From positions 1 through 37,385 of the IMG/VR virus record IMGVR_UViG_3300037493_000474: a DNA stretch of 37,385 nt. One strand, 5' to 3'. Position numbers and translations under genes: made by a program. The DNA is from a virus. Below the pieces are notes generated by a model. It saw only the letters and a list, made by a program, of their open reading frames with translations, was not told where the DNA came from and made no database searches. Of this stretch, positions 19,791 to 31,000 are shown piece by piece (position 1 is the first letter of the stretch; each line of letters opens with the position of its first letter).

Positions 19791-22517
19791 ATGGCAAACA
19801 CTCGTACCTATAGCCGATCCTTTGCCGGCGGGGAGATTTCCCCGGACATGTATGGTCGTATTGATGACACGAAGTTTCAAACTGGCGTAGCCAAGATGCG
19901 AAACTTCATTGCCATGCCACAAGGCGCGGCCGACAATCGACCAGGTACGACATTTGTCCGTGAAGTCAAGGACAGCACTAAGCGCACGCGCCTGATCCCA
20001 TTTACCTACAGCACCACTCAGACAATGGTGCTTGAGTTTGGCGAGTATTACGTTCGGTTCCACACCAATGGCGCAACGCTTGATTACGGAACCCCGGCAA
20101 ACTGGAACAATGTTACAAATTATGCACTTGGCGCACTTGTTACTCAAGGTGTAATTAGTTACCAATGCATTCAAGCAAATGTCAACAAAACGCCCGTGAG
20201 CGAACCAACATATTGGTATCCGCTTCCTAACGGTATTTATCAGATTGCGACTCCATATGCGGAAGCCGATCTGTTTGACATTCATTACGTTCAATCTGCT
20301 GACGTTATGACGTTAGTTCATCCAAACTACGCGCCAAGAGAATTGCGTCGGTACGGCGCAACCAATTGGCAATTAGCAACAACGGTATTTGGTCCGGCAC
20401 TTGCTACCCCGGTAATAACTACAACAGTAAATCGCGGCACTGGCGTAAATATTACGGCAATTACACGAGCCAACCCCGGTGTGTTTACGCTTGCCAACGA
20501 CGCAAAGAACAAACAACTTGCCGAAGGCGATTCAATTTACATTAGTGGTGTAGTGGGATTAACCGAGGTTAATAACAAGTATTACATCATTGATAAATTT
20601 ATTACTAATTCAACAATGAGTTTGGTTGATTATCAAACCGCAATACCTGTTGACTCTACTTCATATGTAAATCCATACATAAGCGGCGGTCTTGTGCAAG
20701 CTATGAGTCCAACCGCTGTTCTTACGAACCTTTACGTTGTGGTTGCTCTTAGTGGCGATAGCCAAAAGCAAAGCGCATCAAGTACCCCGGCAAGCGCGAC
20801 CAACAATCTTACTATTCAGGGTTCGTACAACACAATTAACTGGTCATCAATTACAGGCGCGACTCGATACAACGTCTACAAACAACAGAACAGTTTGTAT
20901 GGCTACATCGGTCAAACAACCGGGACATCGTTTGTTGATGACAACATCGGCCCTGACCTTTCAATCACCCCTGCTATTTACGACACGGTGTTTGCAAGTT
21001 CTGGGAATTACCCAGGCGCAGTGTCGTACTTTGAACAACGCAAGGCGTTCGCTGGCACAATTACCGAACCACAAACTTTGTGGATGACACGTTCAGGCAC
21101 AGAGTCTGACATGTCATATTCAATCCCCGTTCGTGACGATGACCGCATCAAGGTGCAAGTTGCCGTGCGCGAGGCTTCGACTATTCGTCATATTGTCCCG
21201 TTGACGCAAATGCTGATGCTGACCAACAGTTCTGAACTGCGCGTCAGTCCAATCAACAGCGATGTCATTACCCCAAGCACAATCTCTGTTCGACCGCAGT
21301 CATACCTTGGCGCAAACAACGTGCAGCCTGAAGTAGTCAACAACGTGGTGGTGTATTGCGCTGATCGTGGCGGCCATGTGCGCGAACTTGGATATTCCTG
21401 GCAGTCTCAAGGGTTTATCACGGGCGACCTAAGCCTGCGTGCAACCCACTTGTTTGACAACTTGACCCTGTCAGATATGTGCTACGCCAAGAGTCCACAG
21501 CCAATTTTGTGGTTTATTTCAACTAGTGGCAATATGCTCGGTCTGACATATGTTCCCGAGCAGCAAATCGGAGCATGGCATTGGCACGACACCGATGGAG
21601 TATTTGAAAGCTGCACGGCAGTAGCCGAAGGTGACGAGGATAGCGTGTACGTTGTGGTCAAGCGCACTATCAATGGCACTAGCAAGCGATATGTTGAGCG
21701 TCTTGCGTCACGGCAAGTAGCAGCAATTGAAGATTGCATCTTTGTTGACAGCGCATTGACGTATGACGGTACGGTCACCCTTGGTGGTTCGGCTGGAACC
21801 GTAACTGTCACGGGCGGTACGGCTTGGGATTCGTCAGAAGTGTTGACGCTTACGCTTAATGCGACATTGTTTACTTACCCAACACAATCAAATGTTGGTG
21901 ATGCCATCGTTATTAGCGATTCGCTTGGCAATAAGTACCGACTTACCATTATTGCAACGTCATCAACTACCGTTGCCACAGCTAGAACTGACAAGACGCT
22001 TCCAGTATCACTTCGCAGTACCGCAATCTCCGGAGACTATTGGACATTTGCAAAGCGAAGAATGACTGGTCTTTCGCACCTTGAAGGCAAATTGGTCAGC
22101 ATTCTTGCAGACGGCGCAGTCATGCCGCAGCAGGTAGTAACTGCCGGAGTCATTACCCTGCAACGAGCTGCGACCAAGATCATTGTCGGACTGCCGTACC
22201 AAAGCGATCTTCAGACGTTGCCAATGACTTTGAATGTTGATGGGTTTGGACAAGGTCGAGCAAAGAACGTTAACAAAGCATGGCTGCGCGTGTACAAGTC
22301 ATCGGGCATCTTTGTTGGTCCGGACCCTGACAACCTTGTTGAGTACAAGCAACGAACGACTGAGTTGTATGGAAATCCGCCGGCGTTGAAGTCGGAAGAG
22401 GTATTGGTTGTGTTGACCCCATCGTGGGGTGCAAGTGGGCAGGTCTATGTTCGCCAGTCCGACCCGTTACCGTTGACGTTGTCAGGAATGACCCTTGAAG
22501 TCAGTATCGGAGGCTAA
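19791..22517 (+). CDS. tail tubular protein B (gp12-like nozzle protein)
   Basis: A 908-residue protein beginning SRSFAGGEISPDMYGRIDDTKF, the typical start of gp12-like nozzle proteins, followed by NFIAMPQGAADNRPGT, SYFEQRKAFAGT (about residue 415), and the propeller-type strands up to GHVRELGYSWQSQGF. Hexamers form the distal tail tube and hold the ejection channel. Residues ~95-350 carry AT-richer inserted beta domains (SYQCIQANVNKTPVSEPTYW is a carbohydrate-binding-like WxxxxxY repeat), longer than in T7 gp12 (794 residues). Confidence 0.9.
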   Translation: MANTRTYSRSFAGGEISPDMYGRIDDTKFQTGVAKMRNFIAMPQGAADNRPGTTFVREVKDSTKRTRLIPFTYSTTQTMVLEFGEYYVRFHTNGATLDYGTPANWNNVTNYALGALVTQGVISYQCIQANVNKTPVSEPTYWYPLPNGIYQIATPYAEADLFDIHYVQSADVMTLVHPNYAPRELRRYGATNWQLATTVFGPALATPVITTTVNRGTGVNITAITRANPGVFTLANDAKNKQLAEGDSIYISGVVGLTEVNNKYYIIDKFITNSTMSLVDYQTAIPVDSTSYVNPYISGGLVQAMSPTAVLTNLYVVVALSGDSQKQSASSTPASATNNLTIQGSYNTINWSSITGATRYNVYKQQNSLYGYIGQTTGTSFVDDNIGPDLSITPAIYDTVFASSGNYPGAVSYFEQRKAFAGTITEPQTLWMTRSGTESDMSYSIPVRDDDRIKVQVAVREASTIRHIVPLTQMLMLTNSSELRVSPINSDVITPSTISVRPQSYLGANNVQPEVVNNVVVYCADRGGHVRELGYSWQSQGFITGDLSLRATHLFDNLTLSDMCYAKSPQPILWFISTSGNMLGLTYVPEQQIGAWHWHDTDGVFESCTAVAEGDEDSVYVVVKRTINGTSKRYVERLASRQVAAIEDCIFVDSALTYDGTVTLGGSAGTVTVTGGTAWDSSEVLTLTLNATLFTYPTQSNVGDAIVISDSLGNKYRLTIIATSSTTVATARTDKTLPVSLRSTAISGDYWTFAKRRMTGLSHLEGKLVSILADGAVMPQQVVTAGVITLQRAATKIIVGLPYQSDLQTLPMTLNVDGFGQGRAKNVNKAWLRVYKSSGIFVGPDPDNLVEYKQRTTELYGNPPALKSEEVLVVLTPSWGASGQVYVRQSDPLPLTLSGMTLEVSIGG

Positions 22518-22519
22518 TC

Positions 22520-23224
22520 ATGGCAGTAGTCAATGTCCCATTCTCAACGAGTGCAGCCGGACCAACCTTATTGACTGGTCAGTCTTACGCCGCAGGAGCA
22601 GGAGCGGCAGCACCATCGTTTGGGTCAAGCATGGCCGAGGCGTTCACGGTCGCAGGTCCAATCGTCAGCATCTTTGGTGCGGTTAACAGTGCTATCGGCG
22701 CATACTTCTCAGCCGAAAGTCAGAAGAACCAACTAAAGATGCAGGCTCAGAACCAAAGGTTCCAAGCAAGCATGGCGCGTATCAACGCCCGTGGTGCGGA
22801 GTTCACGGCAGGGCAGATCACTCAAGCTGGTCAAGAGCAGTCCGGTCGATACACGATGCAGGCAGGACAAGCGCGTTCCTCTGCGGTTGCCTCAATGGCA
22901 GCGCGTGGAATTCGTGGTGGGGTCGGTAGTTCGGGCGAAATCCTTGGCAGTATGGATCTCATCAAGGAGATCGACAAGTTGACAATCAACGCCAACACCG
23001 TTCGACAGGCGGAAGCAGCCCGGACCCAACGCACCAACTATCTGACGCAAGCAACAATGTCTGACCTGTCTGCTCAGAATCTGTCATCCACGGCAGGAAC
23101 GATTTATCCCGGTTTGAGTATGTCTACTAGCCTGCTTGGGAGTGCAGCCGACATTGGCTCTACCTGGGCGCGCAATCGCCGACTTGAGGAACTACTCGGC
23201 GGCGTGTCAACCAAGCGAATCTGA
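22520..23224 (+). CDS. internal virion (ejection) protein, gp14-like
   Basis: A 234-residue Ala/Gly/Ser/Gln-rich protein. A hydrophobic segment around residues 48-70 (VAGPIVSIFGAVNSAIGAYF) is followed by a long amphipathic helix (KMQAQNQRFQASMARINARGAEFTAGQITQAG in part) and RGIRGGVGSSGEILGSM. T7 gp14, at the same place in the gene order, forms the outer-membrane pore during ejection. GGAGG lies before the ATG. The assignment rests on position, size and composition rather than strong motifs. Confidence 0.75.
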   Translation: MAVVNVPFSTSAAGPTLLTGQSYAAGAGAAAPSFGSSMAEAFTVAGPIVSIFGAVNSAIGAYFSAESQKNQLKMQAQNQRFQASMARINARGAEFTAGQITQAGQEQSGRYTMQAGQARSSAVASMAARGIRGGVGSSGEILGSMDLIKEIDKLTINANTVRQAEAARTQRTNYLTQATMSDLSAQNLSSTAGTIYPGLSMSTSLLGSAADIGSTWARNRRLEELLGGVSTKRI

Positions 23225-23236
23225 CGAGGAATCACA

Positions 23237-25036
23237 ATGCCTACAGTACCGAGTTCGTTTGTACCGCAAGTTGGAATGACCGGAGAAGGCTCGTCCGTGG
23301 CTTACCAGGCTCCGCCTGTCATGCCGATGGAGGAAGCCACATCTCGCCAACAAATGGAACTGGGGCGGGCTATGGTCGCTGCTGGGGATACTGCGTTCAA
23401 GCTTGGGTCAGCGATGCAGGATGACATTGATGATGCCGCTACCAAAGAAGCGGACACCGCCCTTATTCAGCGGATGTCAAAGGTTCGGTCTGACTACATG
23501 AACTTGTCCGGCAAGGACGCCGAGACTCAGTACCAGGCTGCACAAGATGCGATGTCATCTTCGGCAAGCGAGATCATGGATGGGTTGGGGAACGACACTC
23601 AGAAGCGGATGTTTCAACAGGTCGCTGCCCGAAACATGAACGCCTTTCAGGGTCAGATGTACGACCACCGCAATCGGCAGGTCAAGGAATGGGCAACAAG
23701 CGAGTCTGCCGCCCGCGCCGACCAGTATTCCGACCTTTCAATCATGGCTTATTCGGACAGGAATAAGACCGATGAAAAGGGCAACCCAATTGGTTTAACG
23801 ACTTACAAAGCAAACCTTGCTACGGCAATCAATGAAGTCCGCAAAGCCGCGTCGCTCAATGGCATCCCTGAAGGGAGCGCACAATTGAAGGCGATGGAGC
23901 AAAAGGTCTATGACAAAGTGGCAACTGGTATCGTAAACGATCTATTAAACGCTCGGCAGTACGGCGAAGCGGAGGATTTCCTTGACAATCACCCTGTTGA
24001 CCCCAAGGTTGACACCACGCTGCGTTCGTCGGTGGACGCGAACCGCCAGCGCACAACGATTGAGGAACTGACATACAGCATCATGAATCGCGGTGTTCTT
24101 GCAGCAGCAAGTGACCCAAAGGCATACCCCGACAAGCCAAGCGAGAACGAAGCACCCGCTGACACGCTTCGTGAGGCACTTGATAAGACCGAGCAGATCG
24201 AAGATCCCGTGATGAGACGCCTTGTGCAAAGCAGTGTTCGCACGCAGTTTGCTCAAGAAGACGCACTTATTGACCAAGAATACAAGACGCTTGTTGACAA
24301 CACCGAGCAGTACCTCGCCGTACCTGGCAACACGGTTGCAAGTATGTCGCCTGAGCAATTTGGACGTCTCAAGCCCAAGGATCAAGAGCAATTTCTTAGG
24401 GGTCAACGCGAAACCAACGAAGTTGGAACGATGGAAGAGTTGGCTCGAGATCCAAAGAAGGCACTTGACCCTGCGTGGGTTGATGTCAATCGCATGAATA
24501 TGACACATGCAACCTATGTAAAGCTGCGTGCTGCTGCGTCCAAACCACAAGAGATATATGAAGCTTCGGTCAATGCTGACCAGCTCAACAAGACCTTGTC
24601 CGACAACGGCATGTGGGGACTTCTTGATAACAAGGAAACGTCTTTGCGTGTTCGCCAAAATATCACCACCATCATTGACCAAGAGCAGCGCAGGCCGGAT
24701 CGAAAGAATAAAGGTCCGCTTAATCAAGAAGAGAAGCAAGCAATCATTGACCGTGAACTACAAAATGTTGCGACTGTCAACGACGCTCCGTGGTACAAAT
24801 TTGGTCTTGGTCGCGGAACTCAAATGCCAATTGTTCAAATGACACCAGGTGAATTGGGTGGCGCATACAGGCTTGTGGAATCTGTTGATCCCGCAACTGG
24901 TCGGGTTACCACCACAGAAGTACCGTTGCTTTCTAAGGAACAACGGAAACTCCTAGAAAAGACCCTGCAAGAAAAGGGTATTCCCGTCAATGACGCGACC
25001 ATTGCAAACCTCTTGCTGAAGATGAATTCCCGATGA
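23237..25036 (+). CDS. internal virion (ejection) protein, gp15-like
   Basis: A 599-residue, almost wholly helical and charged protein without recognisable catalytic motifs. Segments such as ARADQYSDLSIMAYSDRNK, NARQYGEAEDFLDNHPVDPK and LRSSVDANRQRTTIEELTYSI resemble T7 gp15-type ejection proteins, which form the periplasmic tunnel for DNA. The gene lies between the gp14-like and giant gp16-like genes, the exact T7 order. The stop overlaps the giant gene's ATG by 4 nt (ATGA), indicating coupled synthesis. Confidence 0.8.
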   Translation: MPTVPSSFVPQVGMTGEGSSVAYQAPPVMPMEEATSRQQMELGRAMVAAGDTAFKLGSAMQDDIDDAATKEADTALIQRMSKVRSDYMNLSGKDAETQYQAAQDAMSSSASEIMDGLGNDTQKRMFQQVAARNMNAFQGQMYDHRNRQVKEWATSESAARADQYSDLSIMAYSDRNKTDEKGNPIGLTTYKANLATAINEVRKAASLNGIPEGSAQLKAMEQKVYDKVATGIVNDLLNARQYGEAEDFLDNHPVDPKVDTTLRSSVDANRQRTTIEELTYSIMNRGVLAAASDPKAYPDKPSENEAPADTLREALDKTEQIEDPVMRRLVQSSVRTQFAQEDALIDQEYKTLVDNTEQYLAVPGNTVASMSPEQFGRLKPKDQEQFLRGQRETNEVGTMEELARDPKKALDPAWVDVNRMNMTHATYVKLRAAASKPQEIYEASVNADQLNKTLSDNGMWGLLDNKETSLRVRQNITTIIDQEQRRPDRKNKGPLNQEEKQAIIDRELQNVATVNDAPWYKFGLGRGTQMPIVQMTPGELGGAYRLVESVDPATGRVTTTEVPLLSKEQRKLLEKTLQEKGIPVNDATIANLLLKMNSR

Positions 25037-28000
25037 TTGAACCCGACATCAACGAACAACTTGGCAGCTTCGCACCATCACAGGGAAATGCTGACTTACT
25101 TCAGAATGTTGTATCCCAAGAATCGTTGAGCATGACCGAGGCGATCACGCCTCGTCGGTCATTTGTATTGCCAACCGCGCCACCGCAACCACAGCTTGAC
25201 CCGGCTCTCAAGGCAGCCGTTGATGAGATGGCTAATCAACGCAGCGCGGTATTGAATTCATCTCTTTACAACGCAACCAAGAAGAACCCCGACACGGTCG
25301 CCGAAGCGCAACGCGTTGGCAAGCAAATGGGCGTTGGTGCAGACATTGCCGAGCGCAATTTGGCTGAACTTCAACGCGGCGCGATGATGCTCAAGGCTCT
25401 TGATCGCAACCTAGCGATAAGCGCACCTAAGACTGCAAACTCGCTAACAGAACCTGACTTTGCCAACATTGCATACGACGATCTCGAGAACCTCACGGGT
25501 ACTGAGAAATTGATGAGGTGGTTTGCCGGCACGGACTTCTTCAAGGGCGCACAAGGCACGTTCATCAGTACCGAGATGGCGACTATTGACCAACTCAACT
25601 CGGAAGGGATGGCAACGTCAAAGGACTTTGAGCGATACAAGGAATTACAGCGCGACCTTCAGATTGTTGGTCAGCCTGCGCCGTATTCAATCAGCGGCAA
25701 CATTGCCAATCTGCTTGCAAGCGTTGAAGCTGGCGCGGAGATCGGAGCGCAATACGCCGTAACAGGAGCGGTGTTGGGTGGTGCTGCCGGGGCGATTGGT
25801 GGACCGCTTGCCCCAGCGACCATGCCGGCGGGAATGGCTCTTGGTGGAACGGCCGGATTTGCCACTGGCATGGCTAAATGGATGTATCAGTCAATGGCTG
25901 GCGAGTCGTATCGTCAATTGCGAGAAGGCGATGTAAGTCACGAAGTTGCTTTGCCAATGTCTCGAGGTATTGGCGTTATTACATCCGCGCTTGAGTTTGC
26001 GGGATTAGGTGCAGAACTCTATATCGCAAGTGGTGTCGGCAAAAAGATCTTTGCCAAGGAACTTGCTACCGATGTCACCGCCGAATTGTCAAAACAGATG
26101 ATTAAGAAGGCGACCGCTAGTGAAGCGGTGTGGGATGCGTCCAAGTTGTATTTCGGCGAGATACTGACTGAGTCAACTGTTGAAGGCCTGCAAACCGCCA
26201 TCACCCGTGTCGGTACGGAAATCGGACGCGCTTACGACCGACCTGATCTTCAGAACATGTTCCAAACGCCGGAGGGGCGTCGTGCCATCATTTCCGAAGC
26301 GGTTGACTCGTTTGTCAATGTAGCAATTGGAATGTCCGTGGCGGGTCTTCCGCTGCCCGCAGCGAACTACTACATGGATCGCGGCCGCTACGCAGACGCC
26401 AAGCGTTCGCAACAGTTCTACGAAGACCTGTCCAAGAACGCTGTTGACAGCAAGATGCGCCAGCGCAACCCGGACGCAGCGGAACGGTTCTACGCCGATC
26501 AGGTTGATGGCACGGGCGCGGAAACAACCTATGTTGACGGTCGCGTGATGCAGAACATTCTCAATCAGTCAGGTCTGACGAACGAGCAAGTTGACACAGT
26601 TCTTCCTGGCATTCGTCAACAACTAGCAGAAGCAATATCTATTGGTGGCGATGTCACAATTCCGACCGCTACCTACGCGGCTCGGCTTGCCGGCACAAAG
26701 CTTGGCGACTCAATGAAGATTCACATGCGCCCAAACGCGAACGCGTGGAGCGCAGATACAGCGGTCAAGTATGCGGGACAATTGGAGCAAGAGAAGGAGA
26801 AAGCCCTTGCTCTGTTGGAGGAGAAAGAGACTACTGACACGGCGTTTGTCAACGAGGCGCGTGTCATTGAAAAGGACATGCAAGAGAAACTTGCTGCCGT
26901 AGGTCGCGACCCGAAGTTGGCTAAGGCTGAGGCAACAATCTTCCGCGACATGATGGTGGTTGCCGCTGCCGAAGCGAAAATGACTCCTGCTGCATACATG
27001 GCACAGCATGGTCCGGATGTTGTTGGACCGCAAGCGCAAGCCGCCCCGGCTGCGCCGCAACAAGTTGCACCAACTGTTCCAACAAATCAAAGTCAAACAG
27101 TAACTCCGGAAAGCATTACAGAACTTTCCGAAACAACTGCTGCAGCGCAAATTGAAGTAACGAGCGCAATTGAATCAAATGCGTTAAACGAACGTGATGG
27201 GAAACGTGCAAATGAATCTCTTTTTAGAATGGGTTTTGCATTAAAAAATGGAAAAATTGCAGATATTGCAGTTCAAACATGGAGAGCCATAAATAGGAAT
27301 ATTCCGCAACTATCAAAAATGGTTGCCAAAGCAAATGAATTGCTTAAAAAGATGGGCGTTGAAATTGTTGATCCAACTGGACAAATCTATACGGACGGAT
27401 GGGCTGAGGTAGAGGTTGTTGCATGGGAACCATACGAAGAAGGACAAGAAAGTCCTGACGAATACCGTGTTGTTAAAACAATGGAACCCATTGTCCGTCA
27501 AAACGGTCAAATCATTAAGCGCGGTGAAGTAATAGTGCGCGACATTCGGCCTGAGTCTGCTATGTCTCCGGCAGAAATTGAAGCAAAGCAAAAAAAACAA
27601 GATGAACTTAAGCGTCGTTTAGAGGAAAAATTAGCCGCTACTAAATTGGCAGAGCAGGCAGCACCAACCGCCCCGCTTGAGCAAGCAGCAATGCCAGCGC
27701 AAGTTCTTGAGCAAGCGGCTAAGGCAGACGCTAACGCAATAAATAAACAGGCCGCTCAAGAAAGCGATGACACTGTTGCTACCGCTGAATCGCAACCAAA
27801 CATCCCAACAACAATTGATGATGCAATATCTCTTGATTCTGTTGCCAAACTAGCAACTGGTCGTGCGTGGGAGCGTGGGCGCGATCTTAAAGTAGAGATG
27901 CAAAAAGAAGCAACCACACTTGCTAGTGGTTCCGGTGTCGATCTTCTTATAGATACTCCACAAACTACTGAGTATTTGACGCGTGTTGGTCTTCGCGATG

Positions 28001-31000
28001 CGCTGTACGCGTTGCGTCAAAACCCCAATTCGGTTGGTTGGTATGACGAGAAAACACGCCAAGCACTTGCTGTAATGGCGTTGGTACATCCGGAAATTTT
28101 AACAGACGAGAACGCTCGTTTCGCGTTTACATGGGCGTTGGCAGTTACGTCTAATGGAATCAAGGTTGGCAAGAACTTTGAACTTGCCGAGATGGTTTAT
28201 CGACGATACAAGAGTGACGGCAAGATGCCATCAGATTTGGCTGCTGGAACATCACAGGAAGCAATCAACAATTCACTTAGTTTGTTCAACACGTTGCGAG
28301 ATGCCTGGGGAATTGACAACCTACGTCGATTTGCTCAGACTGAATACACCATTCAAGAACTGAAGTACATCGTTGCCGATACTGATTCGGGCGGAGAATA
28401 CGCAAGCACAGTAGTCAAGGGTGCTGCTGTACTTGGCCCGAAGATTGGTAATGGCTTCTTTAGCAATCTATACGGCGACTTCCGAAGTCTGACAATGGAT
28501 CGTTGGTTGGTTCGTACATGGGGTCGATGGACTGGCACATTGATTATGCCCATGCCAGTGCAAACACAGAATGCACGAACGCGATTGCAAACGGTCATTA
28601 CTTCGCTTACTCAAGACGAACGCGCTTCTATGGCTTCCATATTGCGTGAAGCAGTTCCAAAGCAAGCAGCGGTTATTGATGCTGTTGAAGCCGGCGGTGG
28701 CGTTGACTTCGATGCTTTGTCTTCTGTAATTCAGAAGGCAAGTATGGACAAAGAAGTTCGTGCAAAGATGAACGAAACATTTGCTGGGCAAGAAGTTCGC
28801 AAAGCAGGTAATGGACTTGCCAAATACCTTGATGGTCAAAAGGAAGCACCAGCCGGCCCGGGCGAGCGCGTCCGCATTCGTGGGATCTTTACAACGATTC
28901 TTCAGCAACTACAGCAATTGCCCGAATATGCGGAACTCACTATGGCAGACCTACAGGCTGCCCTGTGGTACGCAGAGAAGCGACTTTATGAGACTGCAAA
29001 AGAAGATATTACGATAGATGAAGAAGATATCGAAGGGTATGCTGATGATGAAGCACCTGACTACGCCAACGCGGCAGCGGATGTTGCGCGGGTTGCTGGC
29101 GTTTCAAACGAGAAAATTTCAGAAACATTACAACGAGAATCCAACAATGAGCGATCAAGACAATCACGACTACAAGAGAAAAGTGGCTCCCCCGTTAAAG
29201 CCCGTAACACGGCAGCAACTAGAGGATTCTCTGACAATGAAAAACGGCAGTTCAATGGAGCCGCCGTCATCCGCAATGACCGGGCCAGTCGCGGCAATAT
29301 TGCGGGATCACCCGAACCTTACACCCGAAGCGGCGATAAAAGAAATACAAAGCCTCGGCTGGTAAGACTAATTGGCGCACGGGTCATTTCTCTGTTTCAA
29401 CCACAGGGAAGATTGCGAAATGCATTGGACTCTGCCGGCGGGAAAGATCGTCCGTTTGACGCTCCTAAATTCCACGAATTAGAGAAGTCTCCAAAATCGC
29501 CAATAGCGTTTCACCGACTGATTACAGAAAGCAAATCAAAGAGCGAGTTCGGCGCGTCTGTCTATGCGTATACCGTTGAGGAATACGCTGACATGCGTTT
29601 GTTTGTATCTGAAGACGCTCTAAGTGGATTTGCATTGAAGGGCGACGACATTGTTTCTGTGTTTTCAATGTCTGATGCAGCGGTTGGTCATGCACTGATG
29701 CAAATGGCCGTGTCGGTAGGTGGACGCAGACTAGATGCGTTTGATACGGTGCTTCCTTATCTGTATGCGCCACACGGTTTCCGCGCTGTGGCAAGACTGC
29801 GCTGGAATGAAGGACGCAAGCCTGAAGGCTGGGACAAGAAAACGTTTGCCAAGTTCAACAATGGCGAGCCTGATGTTGTATTCATGGTGTACGACCCGAC
29901 TTACTTTGGGCAGTATTCCAACAAAGATGGCAAGGTTGTTAAATCAGAAGACGCGGCAGTTCGCGTTCAGAAAAAGGCAACGAGCAATATTGCCAATGGT
30001 GGCATATTAGAACAGGCTGCTCCGTCCCCTGGCCCTGCCCGTGGTGGGTATGACCCCAAGCGCATACAGATCCTGCTGAACAGCGAGGCAGATGCGTTTA
30101 CGTTCCTGCATGAGTTGATGCACTGGCGCATGGACAAGATGATTCAATCCGTTAATAACGGAAAGGCATCGCCGCAAGAAATCGCTGATCTTGACATTAT
30201 GATTCAGTCGTTCAAGCTTGGTGGGGAGAGTCAGCAAGAACGATTGGCTATTTGGAATGCCATGACTTTTGAGGAGCAGCGTCCGCATTGGGAGGCTATT
30301 GCCTACAACTTTGAGAACTACCTGTTTGAAGGCAAGGCTCCGAGCGTTGAGATGCAGGGCGTGTTTGATCGAATGGCTTCGTTCATCAAGCGCGTCTATG
30401 TTTCAATCCGCGATGACCTGAACAAAATCTACCGCCGCGAGTTTGGCAAGGATCTGCCTGTCCTGACCGATGAGGTGCGCGGTGTCATGGACAGAATGCT
30501 TGCATCTGAAGATCAGATCAAGCGCAAGCAAGCCATGATGCAGATGGTTCCTATGTTCTTGACGCAAGAAGAAAGCGGCATGGACGATGCGACCTACGCT
30601 GCGTATCAGGCGATGAATAAGGAAGCAGAGGATGCCGCTGTCACCGATCTGACCAAGGCAAGCCTGAAGCAGATGCAATGGTTGTCAGGCGCACGGAGCC
30701 GGGTGCTGAAGGAACTTCAGGCCAAGCACGATGCCTTGCGTAAGGAAATCCGCGCCGAGGTCAAGGCAGAAGTTGATGCCGAACCAATTTACGCGGCAAT
30801 GTCGATATTGAAGACTGGCGAAGGTCGGGCAAAGAACGGGGAGATGGTCAAGTTTGATGACAAGTTCAAGTTGAACCTTGAATCCGTCAAGAAGATGATC
30901 CCTGCCGAAGATGTCGCCAAGCTTGGGTTTGGGAAGTACGGCATGGTGGCTGCTGATGGCATGGACCCGGATATGGCTGCGGACATGTTCGGTTTCAGTA

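Noticed and set aside
23945-24739. 264-residue - strand frame opposite the gp15-like gene
   Set aside because: Cys/Leu/Arg-rich antisense translation of a helical coding region; no neighbouring - strand genes or promoter.
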